This document shows, piece after piece, positions 1 through 12,400 of a DNA stretch of 64,000 nucleotides. How positions within the stretch are numbered: position 1 is the stretch's first letter; every line of letters starts with the position of its first letter. The stretch comes from Branchiostoma floridae (lineage: Eukaryota; Chordata; Leptocardii; Amphioxiformes; Branchiostomatidae): contig NC_049985.1 of assembly GCF_000003815.2 (NCBI RefSeq), forward strand, positions 1,888,701 through 1,952,700. The letters run 5' to 3'. The notes beneath the pieces were generated by a model, which was given only the letters and a program-made list of their open reading frames with translations, was not told the origin of the DNA and searched no databases. The translations under genes and the position numbers were made by a program.

Positions 1-50
1 TGGGTTTGTTCAATGCAAGGTCATTTGACCACTTCTGGGCAGTGAACTAA
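1..50. repeat. Fragment of a dispersed repeat (family also at 9600 and 48396)
   Basis: The first 50 bases (gcaaggtcatttgaccactt...) resemble 9610-9655 (gcaaggccattgaccactt...). The function of the family is unknown; it has no readable ORF here. Confidence 0.5.
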
Positions 51-139
51 ATAGAATAAATTGTAGAAAATTATTGAGGTAGGAAATAGCAGTGATTGTT
101 GGTTTTAAAGGCTTGAAGATCTTCAATGAATGTATGTTT

Positions 140-363
140 ATGTAGTGTTACTTTCATAGCAGCCCTAGGCCTGAGTATGGCTGCACTGGTTGGGAGAATC
201 TGAGTTGTAGATGTATACTTCTACATTTGTATATACATGTAGAGTTACTTTTAGTATCCTAACTATAACCAGTTAGGTAGGGAGAATCTACATGTACAGA
301 CATGATTCTATGTAGAGTTACCTTTAGCAGCCCTGAGTATGATTGCACTGGTAGGGAGAATCT
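140..363 (-). repeat. Tandem copies of the exon 11 3' edge and donor
   Basis: Read on the minus strand, the block 'agattctccc...gctaaag|gtaact' at the end of exon 11 recurs twice: at about 289-241 (agattctccctacc...ctaaaa|gtaactc) and at about 201-140 (agattctcccaacc...gaaa|gtaacac). Spacing is 74 and 88 bp. All three copies keep a GT at the same place, giving three serial potential donors. The exonic part of the two copies is degenerate. Confidence 0.85.
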
Positions 364-492
364 GGAAATGTTTGTGTAGAGCAGCAAGAAGGTGGAGAGA
401 ACCGAGTTCACCCCGTCTGGCAAGAACTTGAGCAGGAATGGAACGTGTTTCTTCTGGGGAAGGATTGTCACTGGCTCCGCGAAGTCAACAAT
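322..492 (-). CDS. TMEM131: TMEM131 exon 11 of those visible
   Basis: 171 nt, 57 codons, phase 0 at both ends. The peptide starts [15 protein letters not shown], contains [16 protein letters not shown] and ends LLK. It matches the family's VHNFSKPVLILP...ITNASKFHLPVRVYTGFL. One sequon, NIS. Acceptor tctcctgcag, donor gtaact. Two degenerate copies of its last 45 or so bases and its donor follow in the intron (140-289). Later exons lie left of the window. Confidence 0.94.
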
Positions 493-3400
493 CTGCAGGA
501 GAGAAATAAAAGCCATATATTAAAAGCTAAAGCTAAAGCTAAAGTTGCCATACATCACATTGTGTTGCGTAGGCCCGGCACCCAGTTCCGTTCTTAAGCC
601 CTGGGGTCACACATATATATAAGTCACTACAGCAGGGGGCCAGTCCACTAGTAGTGAAGTGTGTTTACAATGTAGCTTCCATACTCTTCCTCTTTGCAGA
701 GAAAGAAGTATGTACCATTTTTAAGAGTCTTTGGTATGACCCGGCTACAACACCCAGTCTTCCCTGGTGGTCTCCCATCCAAGTATTGTCTGGACTGCAC
801 GTTGCTTAACTGCCAAGATTGCACATACATCAGTAAGCCGAAAAAGTTGTGCATATGTATGGAAACCAAAGTGGTATTGAGGAAACCTGAAACAATCTCT
901 AATTTCCTAGAATTACTCCAAGCAGTCTTAAGTCTAAAGACACAAGTGCCAATGTTTTTATATCACCAATAAAAGTTAAATCAGATCAATATATCATAGT
1001 TTGCAAAAGTTTGATGCTATTGTAAGCATTGTGTATTGCAAATATTAAAACTGAACAACAGCATGCAGCAATATTTTTAATAATAAATACATTGTGGTGG
1101 AATTGGTAAGCTTTTGTAAGCTTTCTCACAGCTTCCTTCCCAAACAAGTGAGGATTCTTCATGTTTATGTCAATGGGAAACATTACCTAAGAGACCACCA
1201 AAAGTTGTCATATTGGCAAGATGGTCTTTATGTAGAGGTACAGATATGAAAGTGCTTTGTATCTACTGAAATACTGAATCATTGACAGTCAATGTAAACT
1301 TACAGAGAAGTATTGCTGAGCCTCCTCAGGTAGTGTCGCGTTATGAACCACGACGGGGAAGATAACAAGCTACAAAATGACCTGGCAGTTTCTGACTAGA
1401 CCCTGAAGTAAGGCTTTTACTTCAGTTTCTACGGAGAAATCACGATTTATGATTATAAACTCACAGAGAAGTATTGCTGAGCTTCCTCAGGTAGTGTTGC
1501 GTTATGCACCACGACGGGGAAGTCGAACGTGTTGGTGAGCATCACCTCCCGAACGATGGGCTCTGTTGTACCAGGACTGATGTAGAACAGGGTACAGTTC
1601 TGCTCATAGCCAAGAGTCCTGGGGAAAGGGATAAAAAAATGGAGATCGTAATTACGCCGTGTTTGCGTTTTCAATTTTCCATAATCATAGTGCATTTTAC
1701 CATGCTGGTACTGTATAGTTTTGGGTGTGTCTGTGTTTCTGTGTTTCCGGATTTTTGTAGTCAGCATAACTCAAGATCCTCTGGATGGATTACAATATCT
1801 TGGTGGCAGATTGCTTGGACATAAGGAAGAAGTGGTGTAAATGTTTGGGCCCACCAAGTTGTTAAGCATTCTGCCATTGCTTATAATTAAGTTATAGTGG
1901 CTCTGTTGTGCCAGGACTGATGTAGAACAGGGAACAGTTCTGCTCATAGCCAAGAGTCCTGGGGAAAGAGATTAAAAAAAAATGGAGATATAGTTTTGGG
2001 TGTGTCTGTGTTTCCAGATTTTTGTAGTCAGCACAACTCAATACCTCTGGATGGATCACGATATTTGGTACGTAGGTAGGTGTTGGGAAGACAAAGGTCA
2101 AGGCCAATTTTGGGCTACAAGGGTACAGTTCTGCTCATAGCCAAGAGTCCTGGGGAAAAGGAAGATAATGTTAAAGAATCTGCCATCGCTTATAGGGGCT
2201 TTGTCATGCCAGGACTGATGAAGAACAGGGTGCAGTTCTGCTCATAGCCAAGAGTCCTGGGGGAAGAGATAATGAATTTAGCTCGGCCAATGTGTTGGCG
2301 AGCTCTGAATGGGCATTTTTGGCCGAGGATCGACCAACGTCTTGGCAATCATGGAACTGCGGGTGATACGGAATACCAGAATACACCATGTTGTAATTTA
2401 TTTATGTCATAGGTCAGAAAACATTAACTTAGTTGCCAAACTACTCATAAAAAAAGACAAAATTTGACACATTGTTTTAACCTGCACCAACAACTTTATT
2501 CTGTAAGAACACCGATTCAAGAAAAATTTGAACAAAAGAACTCCGTTCGCTTGCTGTGGAGTGCATGGAGTACGTGCTATTTAATCAATGAAAGCCTGTG
2601 GGATACATCAAAGAAGCATGATTGTGTGATACGGAAAATTATCACCCGGTCAGGAACAGCCATATCGAACGTTATCGCAGCCCAGGTATGACATAAGTAC
2701 ATTTACTAACTTTTGAAAATTTTCACATGTCACATCAAAGAATGTGCTTCTTTCTAATCCATCATCTTTCTGTCAAACTTTCTACATACTGTACAGTAAT
2801 CAGTCATACTGTACAAATGTACATGTAGCTATGGGATTGATGGATGGATAGGTGGGTCATAAGAGAAATTTGCTGGGAGAGTTTTTATTTCCAGACGGTG
2901 TTCTGTCAAACTTTTACGTAATGTACGTGTAGTCATAACTCATATTGTACATGATTCAAGCTACAGGACTGATAGCCTGGATACCAGACCCCAGCCAGAA
3001 TTTCCGTGCCTTGGAGTATTCCTATCAAACTTTTATGCACTGTACATGTAGTCATATTGTTTATGTAGCTACAGGACTAATCTCTTTTGACTCACTCATG
3101 GGGGACTGTTGTAGAATTTCTTTGGAGCCCTAGAGTCATTGACTTGGGCTGTATAGGACCTAGAAACAGTCTGGAATCCAGGCTACAGAACTGATGGATG
3201 GGTGGATGGGTGGGTGGGTCATGAGAGAAATTTGCCGGTAGAGTTTTTATTTCTGTCAAACTTTCACATACTCTACATGTAGTCATATTGTATTTGTAGC
3301 TACGGGAATGATAGCCTGGATACCAGACCCCAGCCTGATCTCAATAGTATCTTTTGTCTAACTCAGGGGGGCCTGCTCTAGAATTTCCGTGCCGTGGAGT

Positions 3401-6400
3401 TGGGCTGTATACGACCTTGAAACAGGATACAAGAGAATTCTTTTTACAGAAACCAGCAGTCACTTACATTGCTTACGTTCATCATGATCAGAGCTTCTAA
3501 CTGAACTTTGGGATTGTTTTCTCACCACAAAAGCACCACCTACATCGGCTAAATATAGCGGTGAGAAGCAGAAATCCAGTTAGCAGCTCTGACGAAGGTG
3601 TCTGAGAGACATTGAAACGTACTAAGCAATCTAACTACTGGTTGCGTAATAAGAATTTTCTTATATCCTATATTCTACCAAGCTGATGAAACTATTTTCG
3701 GACCTTGAAACAGTCTGGAATCCAGACTACAGGACTGATGGATGGAAGGATGGGACATTTTGAGAGAAATTTCCGGTAGAGCTAATAAAATTTTGTTCTT
3801 ACCCGTGCAGCACCTCCGCCTGGTAGGGTATCTCCAGCTTCGGGATGTTTTTGTCCTTGGACTTGACGACTATCTTGCCTGCCCACTGCCTGTGGGTGGT
3901 GGCTTTATTTGCTGGAAGAGTTCACAACATCTTTTAGCAACACGTTTTTCTGTTCTTGTCTTCACTATATACACGATTGTACCAGTTCTAAGTTCTTAAC
4001 AACTAAACTGAGTTTAACCAAAAGTCTCAACAACTCTTGGGTTGTCTGTAAATACTGATGATAAGTTCACAACATCTCTTAGCATCATGTTTTTCTGTTC
4101 TTATATTCACCATACATCAGTACTGTTCTAAGTTCTTAGAAACCAACTAAACAACATGTTAACACAGAAGTCTCAACAAATCTTGGATTATCTGTAAAAT
4201 TCAAATTTCGTCAAATTCAGATGATCAGTTCACAACATCTTTCAGCAACATGATTTTCTATTCTTGTGTTCACAATATCATTTCTAAGTTCTTAGATAAC
4301 GACTAAAACAACACAGAAGTCTCAACAAATCTTGAGTTATCTGGAAATAGTAAATCTTTGCTTACAAGAAAAATAAGATGACATTAAAATTCACCAAGTG
4401 ATGAAGTCTCAACACCAAGTTTCAGCACCGATTCATTAAGTTGACTTGCTATCAATTAATCTATCCATGGCTTTACACAAGTGTGATACATATATTATGC
4501 ATGAATGTGTGATGCTATTCTATTATCTGCAATATCATACAATCACACAGGGCTGTCTCTACCTTTAAATATTTGTCAGTCAGTATTTTGATATTTTTCT
4601 TAATGGGGGGGGGGGGACACTGAAGGTCGGAGACATACAATTGTATTTCATGTCAGGACGTTCAGCTTCTTTTTCCCTGCACAGGGACTAGCGGTAAAAT
4701 TTTTGTCAGTCTCCACCAGAAAATTCCCGTCCCAGGACTAAGGGACAGGTCCTGGATACAGCCCCACAATTATGTAGCTTTGTATTTCATGCTTAGATAT
4801 GTTTCACTATCTAATACACAGTGACTGTAATGAACCCAGACTTTCTTATCCCCTGCTGCAGTCAGGATCTGCCGTAGCATGACAGTCCACCCATTTGTCA
4901 TTTTGCCTTGACTGCCGTTAATCGTTATAATCCAGTTTTATGAACCTCTAATTACACAGATGCTAACGATCACGGTAGGCGTTATTAGTCCTAACGATCG
5001 ATCAGGCAGACAGGAGGTCCCATCCCGTCCCCAAGATGGAACATCTGCAGTTATCTGGTATGGCACAGGACCTGGTTTTCAGATCCCTGGGGCCGGTACA
5101 TCCGCGCGCAGGGCTCAAAATCCCTTTTTCGCAGGTAACACTAGTTCATGGTCACCTTTATCCGGGGTTAACCTATATTTGTTGTTTTTAAACATAGGGA
5201 AACATAGGGTATTCATGAATATCAAGTTGACGGACTGTGGTTTCAAACTGCAATATGATCAAAACATTGCAATTCATAGACTTGATACCCCAAAATTCAA
5301 TGTTTTAAAAGCAACGGATATAGGTTACCGGTAATAAATGGTAGATGAAGTTGAACTAGCGTTTACATTGAAAATCACTTGCACCAAACAAATTTTATCT
5401 GCACCACTCTGAATTTAGGAAGTATGGATCATACTGAAATTGTTCAGGAACCAATGCTATTTTTTCTTTTATACTTTATAGTTGGTAACAGTCAATGCAG
5501 CTAATAACAATCCATATACACCTACATTATATGACTTTTATGTATAACACCCAGTACATGGACCAGTGCATGTTAGGTGCAGGTAGACATCAGAAATACC
5601 TGCACAGCTCTAATTTCACCTGCACAAACCTGCGTATGCAGGTGGTATTTTGAGCCCTGGTGTGTCTGTTCCATCTCAGAATGCCAGCAGGCTTAGGAAC
5701 CTATTACAGATGTCACAATTCATCAAACCATACGTTAAGGTCTTCTGAGGTCCCGTGCGAGCGTGACAGAGTGAGAGTGAGTAAGCAGGGCTCGAAATCC
5801 CACCTGCATATGCAGGTTAGTGCAGGTAAAATTGGAGGTGTGCAGGTATTTCTGGTGTCTACCTGCACCCAACCTGCACTGCATGGTTCAAGTACTTGGT
5901 TTTATACATAAATGTCCTATGATGAAGGTGTATATGGACTGTTATTACCTGCATTGACTGTTACCAAGTATAAAAGAAAAAATAGCAATGATTACTATTA
6001 GTAAACAATTTTAGTGTGATCCATACTTCCCAAAATTCTGAGTGGTGCAGGTAAAATTTGTCTGGTGCAGGTAATTTTCAATGTTACCTGCACCAGTGCA
6101 GGTATGCAGAAAAAGTATTTTGAGCCCTAGTAAGTCAAGAATTGTGTCTAAAGTGACAGTGAAGTAATGTTTCCTTTAGCATTCACGTAACATTTGGGTC
6201 TAAATCATATGTTGTTACAGTATTACTGGAACCTATTACAGCTGTCGCAATCCATCAAACCATACGTTTTAAGGTCTTCTGAGGTCCCGTGCGAGCGTGA
6301 CAGAGTGAGTGAGAGTGAGTAAGGCAAGGATTGTGTCTAAACTCTAAGGTGACAGTGAAGTGATGTTTCCTCTAGCATTCACGTAACATTTGGGTCAAAA

Positions 6401-9400
6401 GTATATGTTGTTACAGTATTACTGGAACCTTTAGCTATTACAGCTGTCACAATTCATCAAACCATACGTTAAGGTCTTATAAGGTCCCGAGCAGGCGTGA
6501 CAGAGAAGTGATGTTTCCTCTAGCATACACGTAAAATTTGCGTAAAAAGTATCTGTTGTTACAGTATTATTTGCACTACTGCCTTATATGTTGGCTTCAT
6601 GATAACAAGAAAGTAGTTCTTGTATGCCACATGACATATTTATATACTGGGGCTAACTTCTATAGAAAATTCAGTGTATGTAACTTTTAAATAGTATGAT
6701 TATGATTTAGTTCATGTAAAGACCTCCTCGGCAGGGAGTAAACAGTTGATTTCTCTATATGAACTCTCATTGGCTCAGGGTGATCTATCATACGGGGAAT
6801 CGTATATATGGAACATTACTACGGGAGACACCTAGTCTAGTCTGGCTTCCAAATTCTTCCATCTCTCCCCCAAATCTCTACTTGCTTTATTGGCATGCAT
6901 ATTGCATGCATTGCATGGTAGCGTGCGTAGTCCAGTGGTTAGCGGCCCTAATTCTGGAACTAGAAGCTGTGAATTTGCTTCCAGCTGTGTCACTCACCCG
7001 ACATGCATGCTACCGAAAAAGGGTTGCAGTCCTTAGGACAGGACGTTAAGCCGTGGTCCACTGTTCATTGTGCTTATCGAAAAGAGGGGAAATTTTCCCA
7101 GTACAACGAAACTGTAAATACTGTACATAGCGTCTGTTTTCTCTGTCATGACGGAGTGGAAGACTAGCTCTTTAGTGAGCTAAAACTTTCCTTTTCCATT
7201 CCCCTTTTTGCATGCATGAGTATGAGTGTTTAGAGCCTACATAAGCATTCATATGGCTAGCCGGGTAATTTCCCATCCTCCGAGACATCAACCATCTTCT
7301 ACAAATTGCTTTGAACGCACTTAAAGAGCTTCCCAGAACACCTTGTGGAAACACAATTATCAACACCCCTGCAGCGTCCTCAAGGTTCCCAGTAATTGAA
7401 CACTACATCACAACTTGATGTTACATTAAGTTTACCGGCATTACGTTCTACTCGCTAGATAAATTCAACTGCATCCTAGGAGAAGATAATCCTTGCACTG
7501 TACAAATGGGTAAATAAATCAGACTGTTTATATCATTGAACCAACTGTGTAAATACTCTAGACTCATCATGTTGAAATATTGATACTTAATCATAAGGAT
7601 TCATGTAGGTAGTTCATTGTACACACCTGTTTGTACAGGTATATTGTTGTAGTAGACCTTACGAAAGTACTTTGTTGTGTTAATAAAGTTCTCATTTATA
7701 ACCCTGTAGTGGATTCTGCCTGAAATGTCTGACCGTTTCCAAAATCATATCCAAGTGCTTGTGTAACTTGCTATTTGGCATATCCTAGTACCTGGATGTC
7801 TAACCTACATCAACGTATTTTGGAAACTAACTTTGCAGGCTAAGTTTGTTATGCTTCATTTGTCTCATCTTCCCATTATTTTGCTTCCTTGTTTGGTAGC
7901 ATTATATCCTGACAGTGGAGCTGATTTGATTTTCTTCAACAAAGTTAGGATTGGGTCTATCAAAGACAAACTCAGAACTATCAAAAACAAAGTGCACTGC
8001 ACTTAAGCTTTCTATCTCTTTACACCCATCACCTACATGTCAAACATCAAATAAACCATATCAGTAACACACCAGGTACAGTGATAGCAGTGATGCTAGT
8101 GATAGCATAGTACCACTCCTAACACTGTAATGCTGAGTCCAATGGTAATAATGGTAAGCCCTAACAACTTTGATTGCACCAATGGACATCATTACTAACA
8201 GCTTTCTGGCTCTCTCAGTGACCATCTCATATAGCAGTGATGCTAGAGATGCTAGTGATAGCATACCACTCCTAACACTGAAATGAGTCCAATGGTACTA
8301 TTGGTATACCAAAACAACTTTGATTACACCAATGGACAACATTAATGCTAGTGATAGCATACCACTCCTAACACTGAAATGTAAGCCCTAACTTTAACTG
8401 CACCAATAGACAACTTGCTGGCTCTCTCAGTGGCCCTCTCATACACAACAAGTGTGAATTTGTGCCTCCCCTGCCAGACGATTAGGCAGCTGTAGTGTAA
8501 AACAGAGTGTTGGTAATTTCCTACATAATATACAGGCTGAAGTGCTCTACACATTTCCCTGTGTACTACCTTATTTGTACGGCCTCTGTGAGCTTAAATT
8601 ACACCCAGTGACCCGTAAACAGTGTGGAGGTCTCACGCCGCCAGAGGCGACCGAACGGTTATTAGGATTCTTCAGATATATGACACACCCTTAATTGATG
8701 TCATTACTACTGTAAGAGTGGTAATGTTTGCAGGGATTTGATTTTACGGTTGGGAGAAAATTTAATGTCTCCAGTGGTTTTAGGTTTGCAGTATTTTAGT
8801 GTTCGCAGCAGTTTCAGGTCTGCACTTTTTTTGCGTTAGGAAGAAAATTGTGTGTTTGCAGTGGTATTAGGTTACTTTGTAGTTTTTTGGTTTAGGAAGA
8901 AAATTGAGCATTTGCAGCGGTTTTAGGTTAAACTTTGTAGTTTTTTGGTATACAAAGAAAAATGAGCATCTGCAGTGATTTTAGGTTTGTAGTTTGGTAG
9001 GGTAGAAGAAAAATTGAGCATTTGCAGGGGTTTTAGGTTCATAGTTTTTTTGCGGTAGGAAAAAAATTGAGTGTTTGCAGTGGTTTTAGGTTTGCACTTG
9101 TAACAAGAGCAGCATTCCAGTCACATAATGGAAACATTTTCCTGGTACGTGATTTGAACTTCGAGATGAAGAGGTCACGGCAAAAACTGCGAACGAAAAA
9201 TCTCCGCAAATATTTCCCATTTTACAATATCCTACTAGGCCATTTAGGTCATTCCTTGGTGCCATTCCGATGCACCTTTTCCCACCCCGAATGGTCAGAG
9301 TAATGTTGGTAGGATGCACTAAAGCTAATAGCTAACATCAGTAGCCTGGCTTGGCGCAGCCGAGGCTTAAAGGGATCAGACAATTGTGTGATAACTCTGT

Positions 9401-12400
9401 GAACCATTAAGGTTGTTCTGCTAGGGTTTGCACTAATTGGGACACTTTGTCAATGCTTCTACATAATGTACATACAGCAGTGTTCTCACCAAGATTTTTT
9501 CACGGCATAGTTCAGCAAAGTCAAGTGTTAAGCAATGCATGCATAAGCAGTTGTAGGGGGTCTTGGAGAATCATCCCTGAAAAATTTTTAAAATACTTCT
9601 TAACTAGTTTGCTCAGTGCAAGGCCATTGACCACTTCTATGGACTGAACTACGTTCACTGTGGCAGCATCTCTTCTCCGTAAGTCAGAAACATCGAGCTT
9701 CTGCAAGTTCAACTAACTGATTCAATAGGCAGAGCAGGGGTTAAAAGGCTGCTCGGGAAATCCCTACCCCATTTAGCCGAAATGGTTTGATCCACTCACA
9801 CCGGGAAGGTCCCCTACTCTTTCCGATAAGTGTGGTGGTTTTTTTTACATGCCCGGGGTATGGCTGTCAATGGCAGTACAATTCGGAACCCGTATCAGGG
9901 GCCTCTCCAAAGATGTACCATCATAAAAGCTTTGAAATTGTGTACTTACCATAGAACGTAACGCTGGCCACTTTTGTATCCCTCCCTCCTACCGACGGTT
10001 TGAGTGTGACCGGTTTGTAGTCTATCGTTACTGCATCGTTTGGTGATGATAACTTTATATTCTGAAACACAAAAGCAGTTATTTTTCCTTTACATTTTGC
10101 ATGCTTGCTTTCAGTTACACAATGCATCTTGTTTTCGACACAGCACATATTTTTTTACACAATGCATACTTTTTAAATCCTTTTTTTCAGTAATCATCAA
10201 TAACAAAGTACACATACAGAAAACAAATAATTCAAGGTGATATGCAACTACAATACAGATTTCTTAGAAGACATGGGAAGTTTTTGCAACGAACAATACT
10301 CTGGAAAGATGTGGGCAATAGATTTTTCCCCCCAAAAATGGAAAAAATAGAAAGCACACAGCTTTACTACAGTTAAAAGTATAATGACAAAATCGATACC
10401 CTTGTGTAAAATGTGAAAACTATAATGTGCATTATTTTATTGTATATTCTAAGCAATATGTTAAGATTGAAATTATTTGTGTACTTACAGTAATTTGTAC
10501 GTCTCTTGCCATGGGGTTTAGAAGATGCAGCTGTAAAGTTTTCGGTTCATCTGCAAAGACATGAGAAACAAAGTCCATTACAAACTTGCATACAATTCCA
10601 TAGTAACACATACATGTTGTAATGATAACACAAGGGATACCAGAAGCTTTATAGATACTTAGGCAAATCTGCATCCTTCGTGGAAGATTTGAAGTACAAC
10701 ACATTGAATTCCAACTTTTTCCTCTGTTCTACATTCACTTTTGAGGCTTTCAAACTAAGGTTTATATCATGGAATCACTGTAAGCACATCACTAATCACC
10801 TTTTAATGCGACTAGTTTTAGACATACTTTCTCTTTTGAGGCTTTCAAAGTTCTAAATGGAATTACTGTCAAGTACATCAAAGTGACTCCGGAATGTAGT
10901 TGGTGTTGCCATATATTGCTATGTACAGACTGCCTTTGAACACTGCTGCATATGGGTCTGTCTGTAGTGCTGAAACCACAGTGACTGCTCATGTCAGAAA
11001 CTACAACTTTTTTCTGTTCTACTTTCCCTTCTGAGGCCTTCAAACTAACATTTACATGATGGAATCACTGTAAGCACATTGAAGTGAATCAAGACTCTAG
11101 TAGGTGTTGCCATATATGTCAAACTATGCATAGCTATAGAACACTGCTGCATGTGGGTCTGTCTGAAGTGCTGAAACCATAGTGATTGCTCATATCAGAG
11201 ACTACAGGTGGCAAATACGGCTTGTAATAGCATTCCACTTGAACTGGGAGATAAGCACTCGTTTCCCCCACTTTGGATCAGTCTGGAGATCAGAGAGCGG
11301 CGGCAATCGGGCTGCAGCAACGCCGCGGAGAGAGGGCTGATAACACATCACACCAAAGCACATGATGGACACTGCGAAACCCTTTGAGTAATACGCTGTC
11401 CTTGGTTCTGAACGATTAGTGATGCTTCATAACTCACAACAAAAGGCGGAGAATGGGAGAAACTGACAACGGTAATACCAGTAGTCATGACCGAGTGGGC
11501 TTGGATTGCAGGAAAGGCAGGGCATTGTGATTGTGTGCAGATAGTTCTGTCACTCCCCCAGAAAAGGACTAGGCTGGCTTATCACCAAACTGCCAAGGCA
11601 GGAAATCACGACACCACCAAGAGTTAAGTTATTGTTCCACTATTAAAGCATTATTCTCAACCCTTTGATAGACCACAATACAAGTTATTGTTTTCTTAGT
11701 CTAGTAAAGTATTAATCTCAACCCTTCGATCGATCATGACACTAACAAGAGTTTAGTTATTGTTCCACAAGTAAGCATTATTTTCAACCCTTTCATAAAG
11801 GGTTGAGAATAAATAGTGCAACACAGGGAATCATTCACCTCACAAAACAACACCTGGTTACCAATCTGATTTGGGAAATATATAAAACAAGAAAGCTTTT
11901 AAAAAAAGCTGGCCGGGGCGCATTTGGAAGGACTACCTCAAAATTTCATGTTGTGTTCCAGTAAAATGTGCATCATTATTAAACTAGAAGTTTATATCTA
12001 AAATCTATGGGAAGTTGGCTGGAAACCTTTGTTCACTGGTATAATTGGATTTTCCGGCGTACTTTTGTGGGCGGAATTGTATCCCTTGTGTGCGCTGTGT
12101 GCCGGATATAAAAATCGTAAAAGAAACTCCGGTGCGAGACCACAGCCAAAGGCGGGAAGAGGTCCCGGATGTGCATTGTCGTTCTTTCTTCGTGACAGAA
12201 ATTTCACTGTGGAGAACCTCTTAATTGGAATTCCACACGAATCCAGTGATCTTTGATTCTACCAATGGGATGTTGTGGACTCTTCAGTATGAAGCGTAGA
12301 AGTGCATCAGTGCGTCTATTAAAGTGTATCGCACACATGACAGGGTCTGATCTCATTAGGTTCCATTTGTCTTGTTGTGGTAATGCTTTAGCTTCTTCAT

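Noticed and set aside
743-823. 5S rRNA gene
   Set aside because: The 5' third is missing, box A is degenerate, and the 3' end runs into a SINE body and tail.
1892-2107. Separate gene with TLGYEQNC peptide
   Set aside because: It is a duplicated, stop-terminated copy of the exon 10 start, not a distinct gene.
6916-6992. tRNA gene
   Set aside because: Box B is degenerate and the arms do not pair well; the tRNA-like head belongs to a SINE.
11998-12256. ORFs beside the Helitron on both strands
   Set aside because: No recognisable content; probably chance in GC-richer sequence.
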